A stretch of DNA of 64,000 bases, from the NCBI GenBank assembly GCA_002245135.1, contig NGBS01000874.1, forward strand, positions 124,001 through 188,000. Direction: 5' to 3'. Position numbers and translations under genes: made by a program. The DNA comes from Proteromonas lacertae (Eukaryota > Sar > Bigyra > Opalinata > Proteromonadidae). The notes under the pieces are model-generated. The model was given only the letters and a program-made list of their open reading frames with translations. It did not search any database and was not told where the DNA came from. Below, one piece after another: positions 14,245-25,987 of the stretch; the first letter of the stretch is position 1; each line of letters opens with the position of its first letter.

Positions 14245-16468
14245 TTAAATAGTTGCATCGAATGTACCATACGCTGGATTTGTAGAGAATGACAAATTAG
14301 GAAGGACTGTAGTATTCTGCTTAACAGCTATTAAAAATAAATGTTGTAAGATTTAAAATAAATATACGAGAAACATTGACATTCAAAAAATCAGAAGTTT
14401 GCTTTTCAAAATTAATTGTTTCTTGACATATTTGTTTTAATTTACTAATTTTCTCTTTTTCCTCATCATACACATGTGAAATAGTGACAGGTTGAGATGA
14501 TATTTGTTCATACAACTCAGTGTTATTCTGTTTCAACTCATCTATTTCATGTTTGTATTTTTCAATTATTCTTTCTTGAGCATCTCTTTCAGATTTTAGT
14601 TCAATTATTTCCCTTTCCAATGCTTCAGCTCTTAGAGTTCCTTGATCAGCAATATTATATATAGATGTCTTCTATTATATTATAAATAAATAAATAAATA
14701 AAAATACTTCTTTATATGATTTTAATAGATTCTGTAAATGATATGATTGTGTTTGAGTCTTTGCCAAGTTTTCTTTCAATTCTTCCAATTCATTACTATT
14801 TTCATTCAGTTTAATATGTTGCTCTAAGTTATGTAAATATTGTAATGTTGTTTGATATTCTTTAATTGCATTTTCAGTAGCTTGATCATATGATATTAAC
14901 TTCTCTCTTAATTCATCTCTCTCTTGAGCACTGTAGTTTAAAGCATCTTTATATTTCTTCAACTCATCTTGAAGTCTACTTATTTCATTTTGATACTATA
15001 AAAAAAAATAATAATAATAATTACATACAATTTTCAGTTTCATTTGAAATTGATTTTGTGTTTTTGGATTTTCAATATCAAATTTGAAATTTTGTGAAGA
15101 TAGTGATATTTGTGACTGTAAATCTCTAATAATTCCTTCAAGTTTAGTTTTATCAATTGTTAATTGATTTAATCTATTTTGTAATTGATCAATATGTGCA
15201 ATATAATTCTTCCTTTCATCTCCTGGTAGTGGTTGTTTTGGTTTTTCATTATACATTTGTTGTATTTTCAAATAATCATTTTTTAGTTGATTATATTTAA
15301 TTCTGTTTTGTTCAATCATTGTTTCATATTGATCTACTTTATTTGATAATTCTTGAATTGTGTTTATATTATTTGGAATATTAACATTCTTTTGGTTGTA
15401 ATTCAGAAATAGCTCTATCTCTTCTATTGATTTTATCTTTTAATTCATTTATTTCTGTATTTAATTTAGCGATTGTTGAGTTTTTACTTTGTATATCATT
15501 AAATAGCTTTTCATTTTGTTTCTTCATCATATCATATTCTGGTGGTAATGGTAACATTCCACTTCTATATTGTGTTTCAAGCTAAAATATAAATAAAAAT
15601 ATAAATAATATAAATATATACTTGTTTATATTTTCTATTCAAATCATCATAACTTGATTTATATTTATTATTCTCATTATTCATTTCTCTTTTATCTTTT
15701 TCTAATAAATCAATTTGATTGGTTAATGATAATACTTTCTGTTCAGATATTTTGTATTTTGTTTGAATATCAAAATATTTATTATCCATATCTTGTTGGT
15801 GTTGATTTATTTCTTCATATTTTCTTTTGTATTTACTTTTATCTTGTTGTAATTGATTATTTTTATTTTGTAGATCGTTTATTTCATTATCTCTTTTTTC
15901 AATTTCATAATTATGATGACTAGTTGTGTGTTTTTCAGCTTCTAAATCACCTTTTAGTCTTGATATTTCATTGATTTTCTATTATCAATAAAACAGCAAT
16001 TAGAATATATATATATATACATCTCTTAACTCTGATTGTAGATCTGATATTGTAGAAGTCACTTGATGTTTGGATTTTGTATAATTGTCCAGTTCTTTCT
16101 GTAAGTTTTGAATTTCTGTTTTATATCTAATTACTTCTCTTGTATGATCACTTTTTATTCCTTCTATTTGTACTTTAATCTGTGATAATAAATCTTGTAA
16201 TTTTCGTATTTTTTCATCCTTTTCAGCTATTTTTTTCTTATATTCACTTATTTCTATAGCATTATTTTTTTCCTCTACAGCTTCTGTAATCCTCATAAAT
16301 AATTCTGCACGATCAGTATATACCTATAAGTACATTTATTCTATGTGATACTTGTTCAACTATTGGAGTTAGTCCTTCTAGTTTTTCACCCCAACCAGTT
16401 ATATCGCTATTATCAGGTAAAATCTATTTGATTGACAAATATATTTATACTTCAGATGTATTATTCAT
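14245..16468 (-). CDS. Long coiled-coil protein, unknown role
   Basis: Eight exons (16468-16451, 16423-16352, 16323-16021, 15978-15622, 15581-15029, 14995-14708, 14671-14368, 14327-14245) give about 658 aa, almost wholly heptad-rich helix with Lys/Glu/Gln bias. A short N-terminal region (ILPDNSDITGWGEKLEGL) precedes VYTDRAELFMRI, after which coiled coil runs to a short non-helical C-terminus. One +1 step is needed in exon 5 near 15389 (PK|NVNIPNN). No enzymatic domain is visible. Coiled-coil proteins of this build are common in centrioles, cilia and Golgi; a flagellar role is only a guess. Coding-like sequence (NPRFDRIKLFQ) runs upstream of the ATG I chose, so the N-terminus may be longer. 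It is divergent from the acyl-CoA-synthetase-like gene with under 100 bp between starts. Confidence 0.75.
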
Positions 16469-16565
16469 TAACTGATTTTTATTTTGAAATAGCTTGATTC
16501 TGTCAAACCTTGGATTGGTTGATTTATAATCAATTTTCTAAGACTGTAAAACATAATAATTGAAG

Positions 16566-17796
16566 ATGTTATCACTTTCAAGAAGTATTTCTATATATCT
16601 ATAGTAACTCCATTAATAGGATCTATTCAATCAGCTAAATTATTAAAGATACAATGTGCTAAGTTTTCTACCCCAATTGGTCAAGCACTTGTGGAATCAG
16701 CAAAAAACTTACCATTTAGAAATGCAATAAAGACCTTCGAACAAGATTACAACCTAACACAAGACCAAACAATTGTATTACTTTATTATAACATGTATTG
16801 TAGGTGCAAGCAAAATCTTATGCAAATGGTATGTTCGATATGAAAGTCAGACCAAAAGATTCAACATTTTTATGGATGGATAATAGTCTTGAATCAATTA
16901 TTAGTGTTTATGGTTGTGCTATTGCTGGCGTTCATTGTCATCTTATAGATCCAAGTATTCGATATGCTTCTCAAATTGAGTATAATTATTCATGTCATTT
17001 ATCTATAATAGAAAACTGTTAAGTGAAGTAGAGCCAAAATCTATAGTTTTTTCACCAGAGTACAAAGGTGTAGATCGTACAGTCACTCTTGGCACTGTAA
17101 TTCCTGAATTAGCAGAAATAAGAAGATCAAATATGGTTGCACCATTAGATTTAATAAAATTCCCCAAATTACGTCATGTTATTACCACTTATCATGATAA
17201 ACCATTATATAGTAACATATTGAATTATAGATCAGCATTAACTTATCAAGCTTATCCCAGACTATGCTGATTTAGTATTACCACGTTTAGAAGAGAGATT
17301 TTCCATTATTAACATATCACTATGCTGATGAAAAAACAAATGAATTAAAAGTAAGTAAGACTTTCACTCAAAGTGAAGTTACAGATATAGTTAATGATGT
17401 AATTAAGAAATTGAATATTGAGACTGACCATAACCTTTGTCATGCTGCTACTACTGTATTATATTACTTATTTATGTATGTTTATTAGTGCACACCATTT
17501 GGAGTATTTGCTGCTTTTGCTTGTGCATTAACAAACTCATCTGTATATTTTTATTTTTTGTAATACAATAGTTTGGTATTGTTTCTACAGCTCCTTCTAT
17601 CAACAAAGTTATAAATTCACTTTCTGTTGTTCATTATGATGGATTGTTTATAGATGAACATATGTTGAAAAAGATCAATGAATGTGATCCACTTTTAGTT
17701 AAAGATTGTAAAGTTAAGTATGGAATGAACAATGGATCTAGCGACATGAAATTGAATGATATTACCATTCTAGGAGCTAATATTCCATTGAATTAA
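16566..17796 (+). CDS. Reduced acyl-CoA synthetase / AMP-binding-like protein, probably non-catalytic
   Basis: Six exons (16566-16584, 16605-16774, 16804-16979, 17012-17455, 17489-17542, 17572-17796) give about 361 aa if two +1 steps are allowed, near 17256-17259 and 17299-17302. The N-terminal part resembles the ANL fold: a segment around NAIKTFEQDYNLTQDQTI, then LWMDNSLESIISVYGCAIAG and HCHLIDPSIR (the 'aGa..v.i.p' step of acyl-CoA synthetases). The glycine-rich P-loop YTSGTTG.PKG is absent where it should lie, and the C-terminal AMP-site motifs and hinge lysine region are missing (family members are usually 500-700 aa). I infer a structural or regulatory derivative, or a decaying gene. The N-terminus (MLSLSRITPLIGSIQSAKLL) is hydrophobic, basic and Asp/Glu-free, compatible with mitochondrial targeting. 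The first intron is only 20 nt (16585-16604). Confidence 0.6.
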
Positions 17797-17900
17797 AGCG
17801 CATTGTTATTAATTCTCATTATATCATTATATCATAGCATTGTATGTGTTGGTTGTTGAGAAAAATTAAAAATTATATATGTAACGACTATATTTTTGAA

Positions 17901-18631
17901 ATGTCAATTCCATCATCTGAAGAAATAAAAAAAGTAGATGAGTTAGGTTTAACATGCCAAAGAGTATATGAAGTATTTATATGAATATAGAGCAAAGAAA
18001 AATGGTTACAATGGATGAATTAGGTAAATTTTGGTATTCTATATGAATAGAAAAAGAATTTTTATCATTTGGAATACAAGAAAAATCTATTAATCACAAT
18101 AAAACACATTCATCAAGTATTTAAACAGATCTTACTTTTTCTTTTAAATAATAGCAAGTACTATCATCTCAGGGTGGTGGAAGCAGTGAAGATCCATTTA
18201 ACTTATCATCACTTGTTGACTCTTTAGAATCAAATCCGTTTGAATTGTCTGAACTAATGGCTGCATGTAATGAAATCAAAGAAAAAGCTGAATTAAATGG
18301 AACGACACCTATTTTAGAACAAGTATCCATAATTAATAATTGATTTTAGATATTAAATCTATATGAAGAAGCATATAATGGAGAAGGGGAAACAACTAAA
18401 CTGTCAATGACATTTATGAATAAATTAAAAGCAAAAAAGAGACGTAAGAGACTGAATCAAAAGAAAGAAAAACAACAATTAAGAGGATCAAATTATAGTG
18501 ACAAAATGAAAGCAAAAGTATGTTATTATCATTCTATGTATATCATATAGTTGGATAAAAAGAAACAAGAGAAGATAAAACAGAGGAGATGGAATGATTC
18601 AAAAGATTTAAAAAGTCTAATTAAACTATAG
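17901..18631 (+). CDS. Small unknown protein with Lys/Arg-rich C-terminal coil
   Basis: I do not recognise a family. The start MSIPSSEEIKKVDELGL and the 3' exons are clear: QVLSSQGGGSSEDPFN, SSLVDSLESNPFELSELM, then introns 18325-18350 and about 18519-18551, then KKKQEKIKQRRWNDSKDLK and a TAG stop at 18631. In the middle (17965-18125) several GTAT..TAG introns are present, but I could not find one splice pattern that keeps a single frame; either an alternative acceptor or a +1 step is involved. The C-terminal third is strongly basic and helical, as in nucleolar or RNA-associated proteins, but that is weak evidence. The promoter region must lie in the 104 bp after the acyl-CoA-synthetase-like gene. 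Confidence 0.5.
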
Positions 18632-18706
18632 TTATTTTATTGTTTGTTTTATTTTATTCGTATGTATATATTATATAATGGATAACATAAATTGATAAAA
18701 AATAAT

Positions 18707-20776
18707 CTATATATTATTATTTTGATTAGATTCTCCTTCAACAGTACTTGATTCTTCCATCTATTGAATAAATATAATAAATATTTTAAATTTATACTAA
18801 TAATGAATTTGACATTGATAATACATCACTTGTTAATGTAGTGTTATTATCAATATTATCTTGTGTGTTAGATTCATTCACACTTTCATTTATTGTAGTC
18901 ATATTTGTAGTTGCTGTAGTTGTAATTGTAGCAGCAGTTGTTGTAGAAGTAGTAGTAGTAGTAGTTGTTGTTGTTGTAAAAGTCTCAGTCTTTAAATCTT
19001 GTGGTATATATTGATAATAACCATTCTCTTCTAAAGAAGCTATAAATTTATCCATTCTAAATAATGTTTGGTCTTTCAAGCCGAATAATTGATGATACCA
19101 ATAGGATATATAACCGAATGCAATTCTAATAGTTGTAGTACATAATGATTTATAGATAATTTCAGGTTTTAACCTCAAATTCCTAGGATTTGCTTCACTT
19201 ATCTTTATACTTGGATGACATAATGAATTAATTATATCAGTCAAATGATCCATTAATTTAGTAGTTAAATATGGTTGAATTGGTAAATAAGAACAATATC
19301 TAATCTCATTAAATGATGAAATCATATCATTAACCCATTGTGCTAGTATTGGATAACTAGCTAATATTTCAGGAACAGAATTACCATATTCTATAGTTGG
19401 TATAATTGTTGAGTTCAATAAAGGTGTACACCAAAGTGGAGGATCTTGTAAATTATGATGAAATGATAATAATGAAGTTTGCCACTGTATAAATATAAAT
19501 ATAAATATAAATAATATATATATATATATATATATACTGTATGATCAGTAATATCAATAATCCTTTGAGTAACAATTGGAACAAAATATGGTCTAATATC
19601 ACAACCAACTGAACTAAGATTACCTCCTAAATACATCAAAGTATCACATATTGAAGCTAATACACTACCTTCATTAATATTCTGAATTCTACTTTGTAAT
19701 GTGTTGATATATTGCTGAATATCTTTAAATAACCATGTTACAAATAATGGATCTAATGTAGTGGAATATAATGCTTCATAAAACTTGATAGTATCAAACC
19801 AATAATTCTATTTATTATATATATATATAGTATATTATACTCTTTTTAATTCAGTGTATTGAGTAATATATTGTGATGCACTTTCTGAATTTATATTCTT
19901 TAGAGCATTCTATTAATATATGTATATATATAAATATATTGATACTAAATGGTATTTTTGTCTTGCTTGTAAAAAGATATTCTTTAACTGTGTTTCTACA
20001 TCAATTGTATCTTTCTTATCAGTTTGAGGTAATAACTATATATACCTATAATATTTATAAATATACACTTATTAATCTTTTCAAGTTTTCCATTATCTTC
20101 ATGCACATTGGTATTTCTATTTCAGTTGATAATTGATTGATTAATTGATCTTTCATAGTTTCACCAGATGTAAATATTTCGTTTGTTATATCATCGATTA
20201 TCTTATTTGCACCAATATATTGCATTGATTGGATACGTGTAGTTGAAGTACTATCGAATTTATACCTACTATGTCTGATTAGTAAGGTATGCGCGAAATT
20301 AACTAGACTTAATGCCTCATCGTATAAACTACTTTTTAAACATGTATCCATTAATTGAGGTATTTCTAATAGATCTAATAATTGTGTATGACATTTCAAA
20401 GTTCTTCGGTTACGCTTCATTTCAAGTGATAAACAATCTAGTTTTCCATGAGATGTATTGCATATATCTGCTAGGTCGTTTAAGTTAGATTTGATTGAAT
20501 TCAATGAGGTAGTTATTCCAGATAACTAAAAAAAAGATTTTATGGAAAGTGAATACTTCTGTTTTCAAAGCATCTACACATTCATGATTTTGTATAAAAA
20601 TAGTATAATGAGATAAAGAGAGTTGATTAAGCTTTTGACCCACTTGTTCTGCTTCTTTTTGTAATCTCTCAGGTTCTTTTCTTAAAGCTTCAATGCCAAG
20701 AGACACTATATAATTATACAATTTCATATATACCCAAAAAGTCAATATCAGTATCCTCTGTATCTTCTACTGACAT
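18707..20776 (-). CDS. COG8: Conserved oligomeric Golgi complex subunit 8
   Basis: Eight exons (20776-20734, 20705-20557, 20525-20067, 20035-19946, 19909-19841, 19807-19538, 19484-18798, 18760-18707) join into 606 aa with no frame problem. The Dor1/COG8 pattern is clear: ALRKEPERLQKEAEQVGQKL, FIQNHECVDALKTE, and LLDLLEIPQLMDTCLKSSLY with DEALSLVNFA behind it, then SYPILAQWVNDMISSFNEIR in the C-terminal half. COG8 belongs to lobe B of the COG tether, which docks retrograde vesicles at the Golgi. The C-terminus has a Thr/Ala tract (about 18910-18990) of simple-repeat origin and ends in a short acidic exon. The intron at 19485-19537 ends in CAG rather than TAG. Confidence 0.9.
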
Positions 20777-20850
20777 ATTTAAATATAATACTTGTATTAA
20801 TTTGTATTGAAAATGTATTATTCTTATTTCTATTTTTATAGTTGTATAAA

Positions 20851-21032
20851 ATGTGTCATAAGGTAACATGTCAAAAATGTGGTAAACCTACATGGGCTGG
20901 ATGTGGTAGGCATATAGAAACTGCTTTAGCTGGGGTATTTTCATTTATTAGTTTTATTTTAATTAGATTCCTGAAGCTGATAGATGCAAATGTCCAAGAG
21001 ATGAAGGTCAGGGTGGTTGTTTAATTGTGTAG
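20851..21032 (+). CDS. 49-residue Cys-rich small protein
   Basis: Two exons (20851-20934 and 20967-21032) split by a 32-nt intron. The product begins MCHKVTCQKCGKPTWAGCGR, continues HIETALAGIPEADRCKCP and ends in a Gly-rich tail before TAG. Seven cysteines and two histidines suggest a small zinc-binding fold. Similar tiny 'CGKPTWAGCG.H' proteins occur in fungi and protists without an assigned role, so no function is given. The gene is divergent from COG8, with 74 bp between the starts. Confidence 0.75.
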
Positions 21033-21125
21033 CTTATATTATACGAGAAATTTAGTTTTTTCATATTTGTGGGTTATGAAAATTTTAATGAAAAACTAGT
21101 TGTTGAGTTATTTTTAAAACAAAAA

Positions 21126-21900
21126 ATGAGTATATTAACAAACTATATGGGAAGATGTAACATTATTGATGATTGTGGCAGATATATACCTACATCTGTG
21201 TCTATTCCAAAAATTCATATAGTATAAAATTAACTTACGGTTTCTTTAGTTAAATGAGGAAATGCCAATATATGTTACGCAACTAAAGAGAGAACCAGAA
21301 ATACCATTTTTGCCTGATAATTTTGGAGAAGAACCAAAACTACCACTTCCGAAAGTATCTAGCCAACCGATACATCCTTGTAAAATAAATTCACATAATT
21401 CTGAAGTATATTATGTAGTGTTATTCGTTGCATAGGATTATATGGATATTAATCAACAAAATGAAGTAGACTATCAAAATAGTCAAGAAGAAGAAGTTCA
21501 ATATCAATATAAAGATAATGACAATGACAATCATGTAAAAGGTGGTGAATATGAATATGAACCAGTATATTATTTTTGAATATAAATCAAAAAGAGAGTA
21601 AAATTACATCCGATAGATTTATCTATAGAACAAATAGAGCAAACATTAAACCTATTAAGATCAAAGCAATTCGAATATGAAGAAAGAGTTCCGCCAAAAT
21701 GTTATCATAAAAGAATATATCATCAACATTTGGATTATGATAGTGAAGCAGAAGTTACACCAACTCAAGAAGAAATATTAGAAAAGACAAGAAAAGAGTT
21801 TTTGAGTGTATTAAGAGAACAACAAGTGGAAATGGAGAGGAATATGAAAAGAAAAAGAAGATTATTGAAGAAAAAAGAAAAGAAAAGAAAAAATGAATAA
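21126..21900 (+). CDS. Unknown hydrophilic protein with basic C-terminus
   Basis: Four exons (21126-21221, 21250-21405, 21436-21564, 21595-21900) give 228 aa. The N-terminal part (MSILTNYMGRCNIIDDCGRY) is followed by a Pro-rich stretch, an acidic Gln/Asn/Tyr-rich middle, and a conserved-looking helical region (LHPIDLSIEQIEQTLNLLR; KCYHKRIYHQHLDYDSE). It ends in a long basic coil (KRKRRLLKKKEKKRKNE) that could be a nuclear localisation signal. The third intron ends AAG instead of TAG; that choice is fixed by reading frame. No family is recognised. It lies convergent with the ATP-grasp gene, 86 bp apart. Confidence 0.7.
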
Positions 21901-21986
21901 TTAGTATATAGCTGTAATGATTAATTTAATGTTTTGATTTATTTGTAATGGATTATTAAAAAATGATAAATAAAGATTATTATAGA

Positions 21987-23367
21987 TTATAGATTTTGTT
22001 CTATTAATTTAACCATCTCTCTAACTTCATATGTGTATGTATCTAAACCTTCACATAACAACCTTGGTAATAAATCACCATAGCAATTTGCTTCAATTAC
22101 ATATGGAATTCTAACAGCAAAATAACGTATATAATTAATATACTGTTCTTTTCTATCTATTAATACATCCCAACCAACATAAAAAGTATTACTAAAACAT
22201 TTACAAGATACTTTTTCAATAAATCCTTTTATTTCTTTCCACTTTTCTTCATTAATATGTTTATGAAATAAATCAAAATCACCTCTCGCATTTCCTAAAT
22301 GCAAATTGGTTATTGGACTATTACTACATCGTATTACATAATGAGTTAATTTCTATAAAATGAATATAAATATAAAAGATAAAATACATGATTAATAGTA
22401 ACCATTCTCAAATCATAGTTGGTTTTGTTATAAACATCTTTTTCATAATACTTTTCTACAATTCCTTCTTCATTAAATATATATTCAATCATTTCCCTTA
22501 TCACTTGATTATTTTCATAACGATTCATTTTCAGAGAATTATAACTAAACACAATTATATATAGATTAAATATACTATTTCACATCATGTGTTTCTTCAT
22601 CAACAATTCGATGTAATGGAGTATAAATTACTTGATGTGCTTCATCCTTTCGATACATATATATAGAAAACAAAAAAATATACTTGACGATGATAGAATA
22701 TAATTCCACATGCTGATGATCCATATTTTGGTTTAATTATTACTTTTTTAATTTTATTCTTTTCCATTAGGTCAATTAGCTGACTATAGTCACAATTTGT
22801 AGACAAAAGCACTTTTGTATTATTAAATCCATTTTCTGTTAGTAATTGATGAGTTTTTAGTTTATTTGTCATAGTCATAATATCATCAACATCATTCATA
22901 TAATAAATCTTTCTGTTTGTATTATCTAATTGACTTTTCCATTTTTTCAGTAGAGCATTGTATCCTACTATATATTGAACATCATATCCATAACCTATGT
23001 GATTATATATATATACCAAAACAATAAATATACTCCCAAAATCATTCAAGAAATTATTAATTCTTGTTTTGTTTGTAATGTGATGAGTATGATTCCATTC
23101 ATAATCTTGTATACTTCCATATTCAAGTATTGTTTTAGTAACACCTTGGTTTTCTCCAGGAGATTCAAACCTAAAAATAATTATATGTGGTTCTTCAATT
23201 CTTGAAATAATCGGTTCAAACGAAAACGATTGACTTAAAGCCTCAATATAAGAAATAGCTTCACAAACTCCTCTATCTTTTAAAATTGTTTTTACTCCAT
23301 CTTCAAACATGGTATATCTTCTATTTTCTGGATTACAAAGAACAATGAAATGATATTTTAATGACAT
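21987..23367 (-). CDS. ATP-grasp family protein
   Basis: Five exons (23367-23034, 22994-22684, 22646-22576, 22544-22388, 22352-21987) give 412 aa in one clean frame. ATP-grasp features: a nucleotide-gripping strand VIIKPKYGSSACGIIFYHRQ in mid protein, RMVTINH after the insert, a core strand GWDVLIDRKEQYINY, and the metal-binding E-x-N motif in VIEANCYGDLLP near the C-terminus. The start MSLKYHFIVLCNPENRRYTM resembles the N-terminal domain of bacterial ATP-grasp proteins of unknown substrate. The reaction is presumably ATP-dependent carboxylate-amine (or related) ligation; the substrate is unknown. The intron at 22647-22683 ends AAG. A bacterial origin is possible, but the gene carries four ordinary introns. 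Confidence 0.7.
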
Positions 23368-25360
23368 GCTGATTAAATAAGAAGAAAAAGAGAAAAGAAA
23401 ATACACTATAAGAACTAAAATCTATTTTGCAAATAGGGATAGTATTCAAGGATCAGATCTTGTTTGCGATTTTCTCTTTTTAACACTTTTTCTTTTCAAT
23501 TTTTCATTATGTTAAAGAATGAATTGGAGGGAAAAATTTTCACAGTGTATTAAGAAACTATTCTACTTTTGAACAGGCTTTAAAAAAAGAAAAACTAATA
23601 TTTGTGATTTTTAAATTTACTTCAAAAATAACTAATAATCATATTAAAATAGAGATTAAGGCATAATAAATTGCATTAATGCATAAAATATAAAAAATAT
23701 TGACAATATGAAGAAACATTTCCAATTATATGCAATTTTTGTTTCTGTTTATCAATAATATACGTGCACAACTAATACACCAAGTTATATACAACTATGG
23801 ACTATCTAGCACAAATATCTACAATAGAAACATCTCACTCTAAGTATATGAAACATATAAATATATGAATAATTAATAACTATTATAAGTAGTATAATAC
23901 TTTTTTGATTTATAGTTCATAATAAATAATACATTTCACAATGCTAATTTTTAAATCTACAAATTATCTTATTTTACAGGTATGTATCATCTGTACATTT
24001 ACAGTTATATTATAATTAGTCCAATGCAATTATTGAAATGGAGAAAATTAATAGAAAATCAAGAAAAAAGAAATGAAAAAATGTCAAAATTTGCAACTTT
24101 ACATGGTAAATGTCATGCTTTCAATTATTTTATGAAATATGTAATTTATATTATATAGTATATTTTTTTTTCAATTGTGATAAATAATATTGTCAGTTGC
24201 TCCAGAATTAGTCATGTGTTTTGTTTGCATCAAATATAACAATTCGTTCAGTTTGAGCTACAATGAGACAATAACTATAAAGAGTAGTTAGTATTACCTT
24301 CAGAAAGAGATGTTTAACTGATTATAATAATGTGTGTATAGAATGGGAACTTCAATTCCAAAGAATGTTGCATCATCAATAAATATCACAAATGCAGTAA
24401 AATTAGTATATCCTACTAACGATGTTCCTAATATGATAAAATAAAATGAATATAAATACTAATCCAGTTGAAGATGAAATGGATGAAGGTAGTGAATTGA
24501 ATGGAATATCTCGTAAATTTATGCAGAGTTGTGTATTTCGAAATGGAGGCGTTTAAAAGAAATCAGCATTTAGAAATGGTATATATATATATCCACATTA
24601 GAATCTCAAAATAATCATGGTCTTAACGGAAGTAGAGCATCTCCATTGTTAGATATTAATATCTTTAGATATGAAATGTGATAAAATGAAGAAATAAATG
24701 ATATTTAAAACGTTTAAATGTGAATAATGAATATACAATGATTTTAACTTTGTGTATTATACTTTTATAATTTTTTTAAAATGGATTATATTTTAAAATG
24801 TATTTTAATCAATTAGTATTAATAACAACAACAACAATAATAATAATGCATAAATTAATTAATTATAGTTTTTCATATTCAACTAAATCGGATGTAAATA
24901 TATAGTACTCATTATCTTGTATGTATAAATTATTAAATATAATTGTTTTGTTTATATCTATGTTTATATTGATACTATTATTAAAATTTAAAATTTAAAA
25001 TTACTAAAATACATTTAATACTATTTACGAATGATTAATGTATTAGAGAAAATAACCAATGAAATCGTTTCATTTTAAAAATAATTTTAATCCTAATCCT
25101 ATAAGTAGTGGAAGGTATAAATATCTGAAATGAATTTTACGGTTTATAGAGAAGTTGATGTAATTCTAATAAGATTATGTAGAATAACAGGCTTGCAAAT
25201 TTACTGAGGTATATTAAGAAGAATTAAAGGCTGCAGATATAAAGATATGATGTATATATTAAACTATATCCCCTTGGGTTTCATTAAATGCGATTCTTTC
25301 TACTTTTATTTTTCATGATGGATGATTAGTCATGTCACTGAAGCATTTGGTGCTAGTATG
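23368..25360. other. Gene-poor AT-rich region with ORF scraps
   Basis: No gene can be supported. Scattered short frames read like decayed exons: around 23941-24110 (MQLLKWRKLIENQEKRNEKM with GTAT..TAG-like boundaries) and around 24340-24560 (MGTSIPKNVASSINITNAV; MNINTNPVEDEMDEGSELN). None continues for more than about 40 residues or matches a family I know. Confidence 0.5.
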
Positions 25361-25863
25361 AGAGATACAGAAAATTCCTTAAAAAAGTCATGTATAGCGA
25401 AGGTGAGATAAGAGGATATGGTGAAGAGAATGAGTTGTTACTCACATCAGGAGAAGATGTTCGTTAAACGAAGAGTTGTGACAATACACTTTTATTCGGT
25501 ATGATTAGTGAAAACCCCTTGAGAAATTTAGAAACTCTCTTATTTAAGTTCTTCAAGATATGGATAAATTCACAGCTGATATGAAAGAAGCCTTAAAAGA
25601 TGTAGTAGATGTATTAGAATTGTCACATATGGATAGAAAATATGATCCAGAGGTGAACAAGATCAAAATGAATGATGAACAGAGATGTTAACTCATTTTC
25701 AAATCGTTTAGATAGAATGGGAATAGAAATACCAGAAAGTGCCAAGATTGTTTTATTACAAGAAGAGAAGTTTAAGAGTTATTACACTGATTTAATTTAT
25801 ACATTGAAAGAATATGAAAAGAAGATTAACGAGGAGAAAAAAACTCTGGATTTGATCACATGA
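25361..25863 (+). pseudogene. Decayed dynein heavy-chain tail fragment
   Basis: Four peptide blocks follow each other but in different frames: VMYSEGEIRGYGEENELLL, then LLFGMISENPLRNLETLLFK, then QDMDKFTADMKEALKDVVDV with LELSHMDRKYDPEVNKI, then NSFSNRLDRMGIEIPESAKI with LLQEEKFKSYYTDLIYTLKE. The last block fits the dynein DHC_N1 tail pattern (iP..a..v..EekFr.Yy..L..mLkeYe). At least one stop, one missing base (around 25545) and one extra base (around 25668) break it. It is not a copy of the intact dynein gene at 34817, whose corresponding segment differs, so it would derive from another paralogue. No upstream motor or downstream linker is present. The dynein assignment is an inference from pattern. 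Confidence 0.5.
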
Positions 25864-25987
25864 TGTTTATATGTATCTATATTCATTGATGTCCATGTTA
25901 ATGTAACCATACCAGGTTTTAACTTATAATCAATATCAGCAATATGAGATTTCAATAATATAGCTGTGATTGGTATAATTCTATTAA

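Noticed and set aside
16324-16351. A 10-nt intron (GTACTTATAG at 16324-16333 on the minus strand)
   Set aside because: A longer 28-nt GTAT..TAG intron over 16324-16351 uses the same acceptor, keeps the frame (PIVEQ|VYTDRAELF) and has the normal size.
17883-17893. A possible promoter element, AACGACTATA, seen here and again near 48476
   Set aside because: Only two occurrences, at very different distances from the start codons (about 17 and 170 nt), so chance is sufficient.
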